8,682 nt of DNA from Acidimicrobiales bacterium (lineage in GTDB: Bacteria; Actinomycetota; Acidimicrobiia; Acidimicrobiales; Aldehydirespiratoraceae), in the NCBI GenBank assembly GCA_021604885.1, contig BQJV01000108.1, positions 1 to 8,682 of the forward strand, written 5' to 3'. Below, in pieces: positions 1-4,953 of this stretch. The notes under the pieces are model-generated. The model did no database searches, was not told the DNA's origin, and saw only the letters and a list, made by a program, of their open reading frames with translations. Every line of letters starts with the position of its first letter. The stretch's first letter is position 1. The translations under genes and the position numbers were made by a program.

Positions 1-235
1 GGCGGATGCCGGGGACGAGGATGGCGAGCGCACCGAGGGTGCACATGATCGCCACGAGCGTGGTGGTGTCGTCGCCGGAGCCGAGCGCACCGCTGGTCGT
101 GAGCGCGAGACCGGCACCGAGGACGAGTGCGGCCACCACGACGAGGGCGATCGTGCCCTTTTGCTCGTCCTTCGACGCACGGGGACCCTCGACGAGACGA
201 CCACTCTCCGCGTATTCGAGGATCTGTGAGGTCAC
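1..235 (-). CDS. Membrane protein of unknown function, 5' part only (runs off left edge)
   Basis: The window holds the first 78 codons of a minus-strand gene; the rest lies beyond position 1. The product starts with about 27 mostly charged residues (VTSQILEYAESGRLVEG...). Two hydrophobic stretches suitable for membrane helices follow, at about residues 28-48 and 59-76, joined by a short acidic, Thr-rich loop. I do not recognise the family and assign no function. The GTG at 235 is preferred because codons downstream of it mostly end in G or C. An in-frame ATG at 307 would add 24 codons, but these end mostly in A or T, as untranslated DNA would. Neither start has a clear Shine-Dalgarno sequence. 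The gene points the same way as the lipoprotein gene at 348-1031 and could share its transcript. Confidence 0.6.
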   Translation of the reverse strand, partial: MTSQILEYAESGRLVEGPRASKDEQKGTIALVVVAALVLGAGLALTTSGALGSGDDTTTLVAIMCTLGALAILVPGIR

Positions 236-312
236 GTCACGTGGCCGTCGTTCTATCCAACCCACTTCAGCACCTGCTCCAGGACCACCGGTTCTTGCCA
301 GCGTCATCAGGC

Positions 313-326
313 TGACACAAGTTCTA
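313..326 (-). promoter_or_regulatory. Possible TetR-type (KstR-like) operator half-palindrome
   Basis: Read on the minus strand the site is TAGAACTTGTGTCA. It fits the actinobacterial KstR pattern TNNAACNNGTTNNA at every fixed base but one (GTG instead of GTT). It lies between the lipoprotein stop and the start of the left-edge membrane gene, where a repressor could act. One short match can arise by chance, so this is tentative. Confidence 0.2.
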
Positions 327-347
327 TTTCTGCGCCAGCGCGACGGG

Positions 348-1031
348 TCACGCCGGCGGGAGCGGTGTCTCCCAGAGCGTGTGGGCGATGTCGTACGCGG
401 CGCCGTTGAAGCCGGTGGTGAAGCGCACCATCGTCTCGTCGTCGGTCACTTCCCACTCGAGGGGGATCTCGTAGCCGGTGAAGATCCCGATCGCCGTTTC
501 GGTCGTGAGGGCCGCGGTGAACGGGCTCACGGCGACGACGGTCTCGGCATCCCAGTCCACCAGGAACAGCCGGATCGGTTGCTCAGTGCGGACGGTCGGC
601 TCCGGGAAGTCCTCCGAGCTGCGCATCGAGAACGACGTCTCGACGGGTTCGTCCTGGGTCCAGCGGCCCCGCACGATCGACCGGCCGTCGCTGAGCGTCA
701 CCGCTTTCGTGCCGAAGAGCTCGAGGTCGCCCACGCGGTCCGGGATGTCGGCCTGCGCGAGCCGAGGTGGGAACTGGTCCGCCACGTCGTTGATATCGAC
801 GTCCGTGCCGGTGCCGGCGATGGCGACGGGGACGACGGGAGCCGGCTCGGCCGGCGGTTCGCTCGTTGTTGGCGCGTCAGTGGTCGGCGGCTCGGTCGTG
901 GAGCCGGTGGCGACGACCTCGTCCGGCGGATCGGCGTCGGACGCCACATCATCGCTGCACGCCGATGCCAGGAGGGACGCGGCGGCGACCGCGGCGAGGA
1001 GGCGGCTCGGCGTCCACGGGAGAAGTCGCAT
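348..1031 (-). CDS. Secreted lipoprotein of unknown function
   Basis: The product is 227 residues. A basic N-terminus (MRLLPWTPSR) and a hydrophobic Ala/Leu core lead to LASAC, with Cys25 as the likely lipidated residue, so it should be anchored on the outer face of the membrane. Residues about 26-70 form an acidic linker rich in Thr, Pro and Glu, as in many actinobacterial lipoproteins. The C-terminal part, from about residue 75, looks like one globular domain with alternating strands and several Trp and Phe residues. I do not recognise that domain. The ATG at 1031 is chosen because it gives a normal signal peptide. A TTG 12 codons upstream would put charged residues ahead of the signal and overlaps the putative -35 box. 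The gene is divergent from the small membrane protein at 1108. Confidence 0.8.
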   Translation of the reverse strand: MRLLPWTPSRLLAAVAAASLLASACSDDVASDADPPDEVVATGSTTEPPTTDAPTTSEPPAEPAPVVPVAIAGTGTDVDINDVADQFPPRLAQADIPDRVGDLELFGTKAVTLSDGRSIVRGRWTQDEPVETSFSMRSSEDFPEPTVRTEQPIRLFLVDWDAETVVAVSPFTAALTTETAIGIFTGYEIPLEWEVTDDETMVRFTTGFNGAAYDIAHTLWETPLPPA

Positions 1032-1039
1032 CGGCGCCC

Positions 1040-1067
1040 AGTCTTGCCGACGCCTCGGCCGGGTCAA
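1040..1067 (-). promoter_or_regulatory. Candidate promoter of the lipoprotein gene (near-leaderless)
   Basis: On the minus strand TTGACC (1062-1067) is followed, after 16 bp, by AAGACT (1040-1045). The -35 is good and the -10 is weak. Transcription would start near 1033, two bases before the ATG at 1031. No Shine-Dalgarno sequence is present, which fits a leaderless or nearly leaderless mRNA. Confidence 0.35.
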
Positions 1068-1095
1068 CCGCAGGAGGCAGCGATGGCGATCGAAG

Positions 1096-1101
1096 TACGG
1101 T
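1096..1101 (+). promoter_or_regulatory. Candidate -10 element for the small membrane protein gene
   Basis: TACGGT fits TANNNT and ends 6 nt before the ATG at 1108, so a start site 7 nt downstream is exactly the A of the ATG. The nearby GAGGA touches the start codon and is too close to act as a normal Shine-Dalgarno sequence. No good -35 is visible. Confidence 0.35.
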
Positions 1102-1107
1102 CGAGGA

Positions 1108-1473
1108 ATGGCACGAGCGATCGCGACCCTGCTCAGCCTGGCGGCACCGTTGGCCTTTCCGGTCGCCTGGATGCACCACGCCCAGACATCGTCTCGCTAC
1201 GCCGATTCGGGCACGGACCCCGCCGTGGTGCCCGCAGTCATCATCTTCGTGGTCGTACTCGTGCTCTATTTGCCGAGCATTGCCGTGGTCGCTCGCACAC
1301 CGATCGCGGGCAGTGCACTGCTCGCGGGGGTGATGGTGGCGGGCGTCGCCGGCTCGACTGCGTTGGCTGCCAGAGCCGTCGGCGTCGCTCGGATGAACAT
1401 CGCCCTGGTCATGGTCTCAGCGCTCGTGGCGAGGCTGTTGACCACGGGGGTCACGAGAGATGCCACTGCCTGA
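1108..1473 (+). CDS. Small four-helix integral membrane protein, unknown function
   Basis: The product is 121 residues and almost entirely hydrophobic. Likely membrane helices lie at about 5-22, 39-62, 67-89 and 93-112. The only sizeable polar segment, residues 23-38, lies between helices 1 and 2 and contains two adjacent His. There is no recognisable domain or catalytic motif. Third codon positions are rich in G and C through the whole frame, supporting a real gene. Longer readings of the same frame start far upstream inside the oppositely oriented lipoprotein gene and lack coding character there. The start is supported by TACGGT at leaderless spacing. The gene is divergent from the lipoprotein gene, with 76 bp between start codons, and converges on the methyltransferase gene with a 39-bp gap. 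Confidence 0.7.
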   Translation: MARAIATLLSLAAPLAFPVAWMHHAQTSSRYADSGTDPAVVPAVIIFVVVLVLYLPSIAVVARTPIAGSALLAGVMVAGVAGSTALAARAVGVARMNIALVMVSALVARLLTTGVTRDATA

Positions 1474-1512
1474 CGAGCTCGTCGACGAGACGGACGTCGG
1501 GCCAGGCATCGC

Positions 1513-2319
1513 TCAGGACCGGGGCGCCGGACTGCCCCAGCTCATGGTGGCGCCAACACACAGATTGACCGCTGGTACTTGATCGTGCGCTCGCAGCAGC
1601 ACGTGCAATTCGTCAGCGAACCGGGCTTTCGCCCCGGGGTCCAGACGCTCGGGCGAGAGCCCGTTGCGTGAGTAGAACGACGCCACATAGTCGTCGACCG
1701 GCTGGGAAAGCTCGTGCAGCGGCGAGTGCCACGATCCGTGTGGCCGGAACAGTGCCCGGTCCTCGAGTTCCTGGACCAATTCATATGGCCGATAGTCGCG
1801 ATTCGTGGAGTACCTGCCGATGATGGCGAGGAGGTCTCGCTGCCATCGTGGCGTCTCGGTCGCGCGCTCGATGATGGCGAGGACCCCGCCCTCGGCGAGG
1901 GATGCCGCGATCGCCGGGAGGGTGGTCGCCCACTCCGTCCAGTGCAGGCTCTCGGCCGCGACGACGAGATCGAACCGCTCGTTGATCGCCACGGTCTCCA
2001 TCGTGTCGAGGGACCAGCTGATACGAGCGTCGATGTCTCGACGACGAGCCTCGCTGATCATCGCCTCGGATGGATCGATCGCACGCACGCGGTCGAAGCG
2101 GCCGGCGAGACCAAACGTCAGGTCTCCTGTCCCGCATCCGACTTCGAGAACGGAAGACCGATCGCCGACGGCCAAACTCGTGAGCATGTCGAAGAGTTCC
2201 GGCGGGTAGGCCGGGCGGAACCGATAGTTCTCCACGACAGCCGCATCGGCGAACTGCTGCCCGTATTTCGCCGCGAGCCCGGCGGGCTTCGCAGCGGTCG
2301 GGCGAGAGTGATCACTCAC
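1513..2319 (-). CDS. Class I SAM-dependent methyltransferase
   Basis: The product is 268 residues with a Rossmann-type methyltransferase fold. The SAM-binding motif I is VLEVGCGTGDLT (residues 57-68). The acidic residue ending strand 2 is Asp82 in AIDPSEAM. ESLHW (123-127) is at the post-II/motif-IV position, and a C-terminal strand (VNLCVGATMSW) closes the sheet. The substrate cannot be read from the sequence; relatives act on small molecules, lipids or quinones. The start is the GTG at 2319, preceded by GGAG (2327-2330) at 7-nt spacing. An upstream in-frame start at 2394 is rejected because it lies inside the tRNA gene. The gene begins 28 bp after the tRNA-Leu with no terminator between, so co-transcription is likely. 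Its codons are somewhat less G/C-biased than those of the fhaA-pknB cluster. Confidence 0.88.
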   Translation of the reverse strand: MSDHSRPTAAKPAGLAAKYGQQFADAAVVENYRFRPAYPPELFDMLTSLAVGDRSSVLEVGCGTGDLTFGLAGRFDRVRAIDPSEAMISEARRRDIDARISWSLDTMETVAINERFDLVVAAESLHWTEWATTLPAIAASLAEGGVLAIIERATETPRWQRDLLAIIGRYSTNRDYRPYELVQELEDRALFRPHGSWHSPLHELSQPVDDYVASFYSRNGLSPERLDPGAKARFADELHVLLRAHDQVPAVNLCVGATMSWGSPAPRS

Positions 2320-2326
2320 CTTGAGT

Positions 2327-2330
2327 CTCC
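2327..2330 (-). promoter_or_regulatory. Ribosome binding site of the methyltransferase gene
   Basis: GGAG on the minus strand lies 7 nt before the GTG at 2319 and decides the start. Its presence fits a gene translated from a leadered transcript that begins upstream of the tRNA. Confidence 0.55.
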
Positions 2331-2331
2331 G

Positions 2332-2345
2332 ACACGGATCCGTGT
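2332..2345 (-). repeat. Perfect 14-bp palindrome after the tRNA 3' end
   Basis: ACACGGATCCGTGT is identical on both strands. As RNA it can form a 5-bp stem (ACACG/CGTGT) with a GATC loop, starting two bases after the tRNA discriminator base. No U-run follows, so it is not an intrinsic terminator. It could help 3' processing of the tRNA or separate tRNA from mRNA; this is inference. Confidence 0.4.
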
Positions 2346-2347
2346 TG

Positions 2348-2431
2348 TGCGCGAGGGGGGACTTGAACCCCCACACCCTTTCGGGCACAGGCACCTGAAG
2401 CCTGCGCGTCTGCCAATTCCGCCACTCGCGC
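2348..2431 (-). tRNA. tRNA-Leu (anticodon CAG)
   Basis: The complete 84-nt cloverleaf reads on the minus strand. The acceptor stem is GCGCGAG/CTCGCGC with discriminator A. The D-stem is GCG/CGC with GG in its loop. The anticodon stem CAGGC/GCCTG encloses loop TTCAGGT, giving anticodon CAG, which reads CUG codons. A long variable arm with the hairpin CCC-GAAA-GGG marks it as class II, as expected for leucine. The T-stem is GGGGG/CCCCC around TTCAAGT. CCA is not encoded (CAA follows the discriminator), so it must be added after transcription. CUG is very common in the neighbouring genes. From memory, Mycobacterium tuberculosis also has a tRNA-Leu(CAG) divergent from fhaA, so this is probably ancient synteny. 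Confidence 0.97.
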
Positions 2432-2461
2432 GTGGCCGATCACCGAAGCGACCGTGGTGGA

Positions 2462-2467
2462 AGGCTA
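2462..2467 (-). promoter_or_regulatory. Candidate -10 element of tRNA-Leu
   Basis: TAGCCT on the minus strand lies 30 nt before the tRNA 5' end, predicting a precursor leader of about 24 nt for RNase P to remove. The -35 region is not recognisable. The hexamer lies in GCTAGCCT, the same 8 bp that forms the fhaA -10 on the opposite strand. Confidence 0.35.
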
Positions 2468-2482
2468 GCGGGCATGGCCCGC
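2468..2482. repeat. Dyad in the spacer upstream of the tRNA -10
   Basis: GCGGGC-ATG-GCCCGC is a perfect 6-bp inverted repeat with a 3-bp centre. It directly abuts the tRNA -10 and fills most of the expected spacer. It may be an operator, or chance in GC-rich DNA. Confidence 0.3.
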
Positions 2483-2530
2483 GTATGCCCCGCGGATTCA
2501 CCCCTCGGATTCGCGCCGAGCAGACGGGGC

Positions 2531-2536
2531 TAGCCT
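2531..2536 (+). promoter_or_regulatory. Candidate -10 element of fhaA (leaderless)
   Basis: TAGCCT ends 7 nt before the GTG at 2544, so transcription should begin at 2543 or 2544. No Shine-Dalgarno sequence precedes fhaA. The 2432-2543 gap otherwise holds the divergent tRNA promoter, the GCGGGC dyad and a direct repeat CGGATTC (2493-2499 and 2506-2512). Confidence 0.45.
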
Positions 2537-2543
2537 CTCCGAC

Positions 2544-3197
2544 GTGGGCTTGCGCTCGGTCGAACGCCGTCTCGAACGTTTCGTGGAAGGAACCGTCGGT
2601 CGCCTTTTTCGCGGCGGCGTACGACCCGTCGAGATCGGCCATCGCATCGCCCGGGCGATGGCGGATTCCCGCAGCGTCGGCGTGAAGGGTCAGCCGGTCG
2701 TCGCGAACCACTTCGCCGTGCGTCTCGCCGCGGAGGATCTCGAGCGCTTCGCCGAGGTGAAGGACTCGCTCGTCCGCGAGCTCTGCGACGCCACCCGTGA
2801 CCACGCCCGTGAAGAGGGGTGGACGTTCATGGGCCCGGTGCAGGTCGAGCTCGATCCGGACAATCGCCTGCGGGGCGGCGCCATCGAGGTCGACGCCCGC
2901 ATGAAGGAGGCGGACGGCGGCGTCGGCGTGCTCCATCTCCCGACCGGCCAGCAGGTCGTGCTCGGCGAGTTCGTCGTCACCATGGGCCGGCTGCCGGAGT
3001 GCACGATCTCCTTCGACGATCCGAACATCAGTCGCGAGCACGCCGCGATCCGCCCCGACGGCGACGGCTTCATCCTCACCGACAACGGGTCGACCAACGG
3101 CACGCTCGTCAACGGGTCCAACGTGACCGCGCATCGGCTGGTCGACGGCGACCGCATCGAACTGGGCGCGACCGTGATCGATTTCCGGGCCGGCTGA
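2544..3197 (+). CDS. fhaA: FhaA-type FHA-domain protein, compact form
   Basis: The product is 217 residues with two domains. The N-terminal domain (about 1-120) is of the FhaA N-terminal type (DUF3662), with RSVERRLERFVEG, a VRPVEIGHRIARAM helix and a VVANHFAVRL strand. The C-terminal FHA domain (about 128-217) has all core phosphothreonine-binding motifs: GR (148-149), SREH (163-166) and NGSTNGT (181-187). In mycobacteria FhaA binds phosphorylated partners of the peptidoglycan machinery, notably the MviN pseudokinase domain, and is linked to PbpA. Mycobacterial FhaA is about 500 residues with a long low-complexity linker; here the domains are nearly adjacent. The protein is predicted cytoplasmic. 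The GTG start has no Shine-Dalgarno sequence but sits at leaderless spacing from TAGCCT. A 59-bp gap with its own -10 candidate separates it from fhaB. Confidence 0.92.
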   Translation: MGLRSVERRLERFVEGTVGRLFRGGVRPVEIGHRIARAMADSRSVGVKGQPVVANHFAVRLAAEDLERFAEVKDSLVRELCDATRDHAREEGWTFMGPVQVELDPDNRLRGGAIEVDARMKEADGGVGVLHLPTGQQVVLGEFVVTMGRLPECTISFDDPNISREHAAIRPDGDGFILTDNGSTNGTLVNGSNVTAHRLVDGDRIELGATVIDFRAG

Positions 3198-3230
3198 CCG
3201 ACTCCTTGGCGGGGCGGCACGGCTCTCCCG

Positions 3231-3247
3231 ACCGTCACGGTTAATCT
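3231..3247 (+). promoter_or_regulatory. Candidate fhaB promoter with abutting dyad
   Basis: TAATCT (3242-3247) is the best -10 match in the window and ends 9 nt before the GTG at 3257, so the mRNA leader would be about 3 nt. The perfect dyad ACCGT-C-ACGGT (3231-3241) touches its 5' edge. AGGA at 3251-3254 is too close to the start to be a good Shine-Dalgarno sequence. Confidence 0.4.
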
Positions 3248-3256
3248 CGCAGGACC

Positions 3257-3766
3257 GTGTCGGACCAGCTCTTCATCGTGCTTCGGGTGTGCCTCCTCGC
3301 CCTCGTGTATCTGGTGTTCCTGCGCGTCCTGCGTGCCGTGTGGGTCGAGCTGCGCGCCGAGGGGGCGCGCCAGGCCCCCGCGCCGGCCCCCCGACGCTCG
3401 AAGCGAGCGGCCGCGCCGGCGCCCGTTCCCGCGCCGGTCGGCGCGACATCGATCGCCTCCGCGCCCACCGCACTCCTCGCGGCGGGCCGCCTCTCTATCG
3501 TCGCGCCGGCGGGCCTCGCCGGTCAGACGTTCGCCGTGGAGGGCGAAACCACCATCGGTCGCGGGGCCGGGTGCGCCGTGTCGATCGATGATGCCCACGT
3601 CTCGAAGCTCCATGCCCGCATCTCTCCGGCCGATGGAGGCTGGATGATCGAAGATCTCGGCTCCACGAACGGCACGGTGCTCGACGGCTCGCCGCTTCGG
3701 GCGCCCGTCCGGCTCGTGCCCGGGAGCCGGATCAGCATCGGCGAGATCGTGTTGGAGTTCACATGA
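3257..3766 (+). CDS. fhaB: FhaB (FipA)-type membrane-anchored FHA protein
   Basis: The product is 169 residues, close to the mycobacterial length of about 155. One N-terminal membrane helix (about 5-23) is followed by a basic, Ala/Pro-rich linker (about 32-75) and a C-terminal FHA domain (about 78-169). The FHA motifs are GR (101-102), SKLH (116-119) and LGSTNGT (134-140). The basic linker suggests the FHA domain faces the cytoplasm. In mycobacteria FipA is a PknA/PknB-pathway protein that contacts FtsZ and FtsQ and supports division under oxidative stress. FhaB is the first gene of a tightly coupled set: its stop overlaps the pstP start in ATGA (3763-3766). Confidence 0.92.
   Translation: MSDQLFIVLRVCLLALVYLVFLRVLRAVWVELRAEGARQAPAPAPRRSKRAAAPAPVPAPVGATSIASAPTALLAAGRLSIVAPAGLAGQTFAVEGETTIGRGAGCAVSIDDAHVSKLHARISPADGGWMIEDLGSTNGTVLDGSPLRAPVRLVPGSRISIGEIVLEFT
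3754..3757 (+). promoter_or_regulatory. Ribosome binding site of pstP
   Basis: GGAG, inside TTGGAG, lies 5 nt before the pstP ATG and within the end of fhaB. It supports the start and conventional internal initiation. Confidence 0.5.
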
Positions 3767-4953
3767 TCGAGTTCCGCTGGGGCTCTGCCACCGACGTCGG
3801 CCGGGTCCGCCAGGCCAATCAGGACCAGCTGCTGGTCGCCGCGCCGGTGTTCGTCGTGGCTGACGGCATGGGCGGGCACAACGGCGGCGAGGTCGCGGCC
3901 GCGGTCGCCGTCGACGAGATGGCGAAGGTCGACACGGTGGCGTCGGTTGACGACCTGATCGAGGCGGTCCAGCAGGCCAACCGTGAGATCGTCGACCGCT
4001 CCAAGCTCGAGCCCGAGCTGCGGGGCATGGGCACCACGCTCGTCGCCCTCGTCGGGATGATGGTGGGCGACAGCCAGCGTCTCGGCATCGCGAACGTCGG
4101 CGACAGCCGGCTCTATCGCGTCGCCGACGACGGGCTCGTGCAGGTCACCGAGGACCACACCCTCGTCGAGGCGCTCGTGCGCGACGGTCGCCTCACCGCC
4201 GAGGACGCGCTCACCCATCCGCAGCGCAACATCGTCACCCGGGCGCTCGGTATCGACGAGAAGGTCCTGGTCGACACGTGGGAGCTCGGTCCGGTCGCCG
4301 GTGACCGCTATCTGCTGTGCAGCGACGGCCTGTTCGGCGAGCTGTCGGGTGACGAAATCCAGGACGTGCTGGCCCGGGTCGAGGATCCGAACGAGGCCGC
4401 CATCGAGCTGGTCACCGAGGCCGTCGAAGCGGGAGGACGCGACAACGTCACCGTCCTCGTCGTCGATGTCGTCGACGCCGGCGATGTGGACGACGAGATC
4501 CCCGACGACCGCATCATCTCGATCCACAAGGCCGTGCCGGACAGCGTCCTGCGGCTCGAACCGCCGCCGGAGACCGGCCCGAGCGATCCGCACCCGGACG
4601 AGATCGAGGTCGACCGCACCATCGAGAAGCCGCCCTTCGTCACGTGGCGGCTCGGCCTCTTCGTCGCCGCCGTGCTCATCGTGCTCGCCGTGCTGCTGTC
4701 GTCCGTCGTTGCCTACGCCCGCTCGTCCTACTTCGTCGGCACCGACCAGGATCAGGTCGTGATCTACCGGGGTCGGCCCGGTGGCGTGCTCTGGTTCGAC
4801 CCCACCGTCGAGGAGCCCGTCGTGCTCTCGGTTTCCGAGCTCGACGACGAGGACCTGCCCGACGTGATTGCGGGCGTGCAGTTCGACGATCTCGACGACG
4901 CCCGCACCTACGCCGCGGCGCTGAGCGAGCGGGCGAGCACCGACGAACCGTGA
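3763..4953 (+). CDS. pstP: PP2C-family Ser/Thr protein phosphatase with membrane anchor (PstP)
   Basis: The product is 396 residues. The cytoplasmic PP2C domain (about 1-238) has the family motifs in order: NQD (19-21), VADGMGG (32-38, with metal-binding Asp34), GMGTTLVAL (88-96), NVGDSRLYR (111-119), TEDH (129-132), LLCSDGLFGELS (184-195, with Asp188) and GGRDNVTVLV (224-233, with Asp227). A juxtamembrane stretch (about 240-293) leads to one membrane helix (about 297-318) and an outside segment starting YFVG (323-326). PstP reverses phosphorylation by PknB and its partners. Mycobacterial PstP is about 514 residues; here the outside part is only about 75 residues and very acidic. The catalytic domain looks intact. 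The gene overlaps fhaB by ATGA and rodA by GTGA (4950-4953). Confidence 0.95.
   Translation: MIEFRWGSATDVGRVRQANQDQLLVAAPVFVVADGMGGHNGGEVAAAVAVDEMAKVDTVASVDDLIEAVQQANREIVDRSKLEPELRGMGTTLVALVGMMVGDSQRLGIANVGDSRLYRVADDGLVQVTEDHTLVEALVRDGRLTAEDALTHPQRNIVTRALGIDEKVLVDTWELGPVAGDRYLLCSDGLFGELSGDEIQDVLARVEDPNEAAIELVTEAVEAGGRDNVTVLVVDVVDAGDVDDEIPDDRIISIHKAVPDSVLRLEPPPETGPSDPHPDEIEVDRTIEKPPFVTWRLGLFVAAVLIVLAVLLSSVVAYARSSYFVGTDQDQVVIYRGRPGGVLWFDPTVEEPVVLSVSELDDEDLPDVIAGVQFDDLDDARTYAAALSERASTDEP

Noticed and set aside
1521..1538. Hairpin GGGGC/GCCCC as a terminator between convergent genes
   Set aside because: It has an 8-nt loop and no T-run on either side, and it lies inside the methyltransferase coding end. 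Overlapping palindromes at 1472-1489 likewise lack T-runs.
6..1568. A 520-codon open + strand frame
   Set aside because: It crosses the lipoprotein gene antisense and its product is Arg/Gly-rich without domain character. High-GC DNA yields such shadow frames routinely.
2320..2394. Upstream start for the methyltransferase at 2394
   Set aside because: It would place 25 codons over the tRNA 3' half; the GTG at 2319 has a proper GGAG site.
2316..3134. A 272-codon minus frame covering the tRNA and fhaA
   Set aside because: It runs through the tRNA-Leu gene and opposes fhaA; there is no sign of real coding.
3523..4593. A 356-codon open minus-strand frame antisense to fhaB and pstP
   Set aside because: It opposes intact, well-conserved PP2C and FHA coding sequence and shows no domain of its own.
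4644..4949. Upstream ATG (4644) for rodA
   Set aside because: The added 102 residues are Arg-rich shadow of pstP; the SEDS protein starts naturally at the GTG overlapping the pstP stop.
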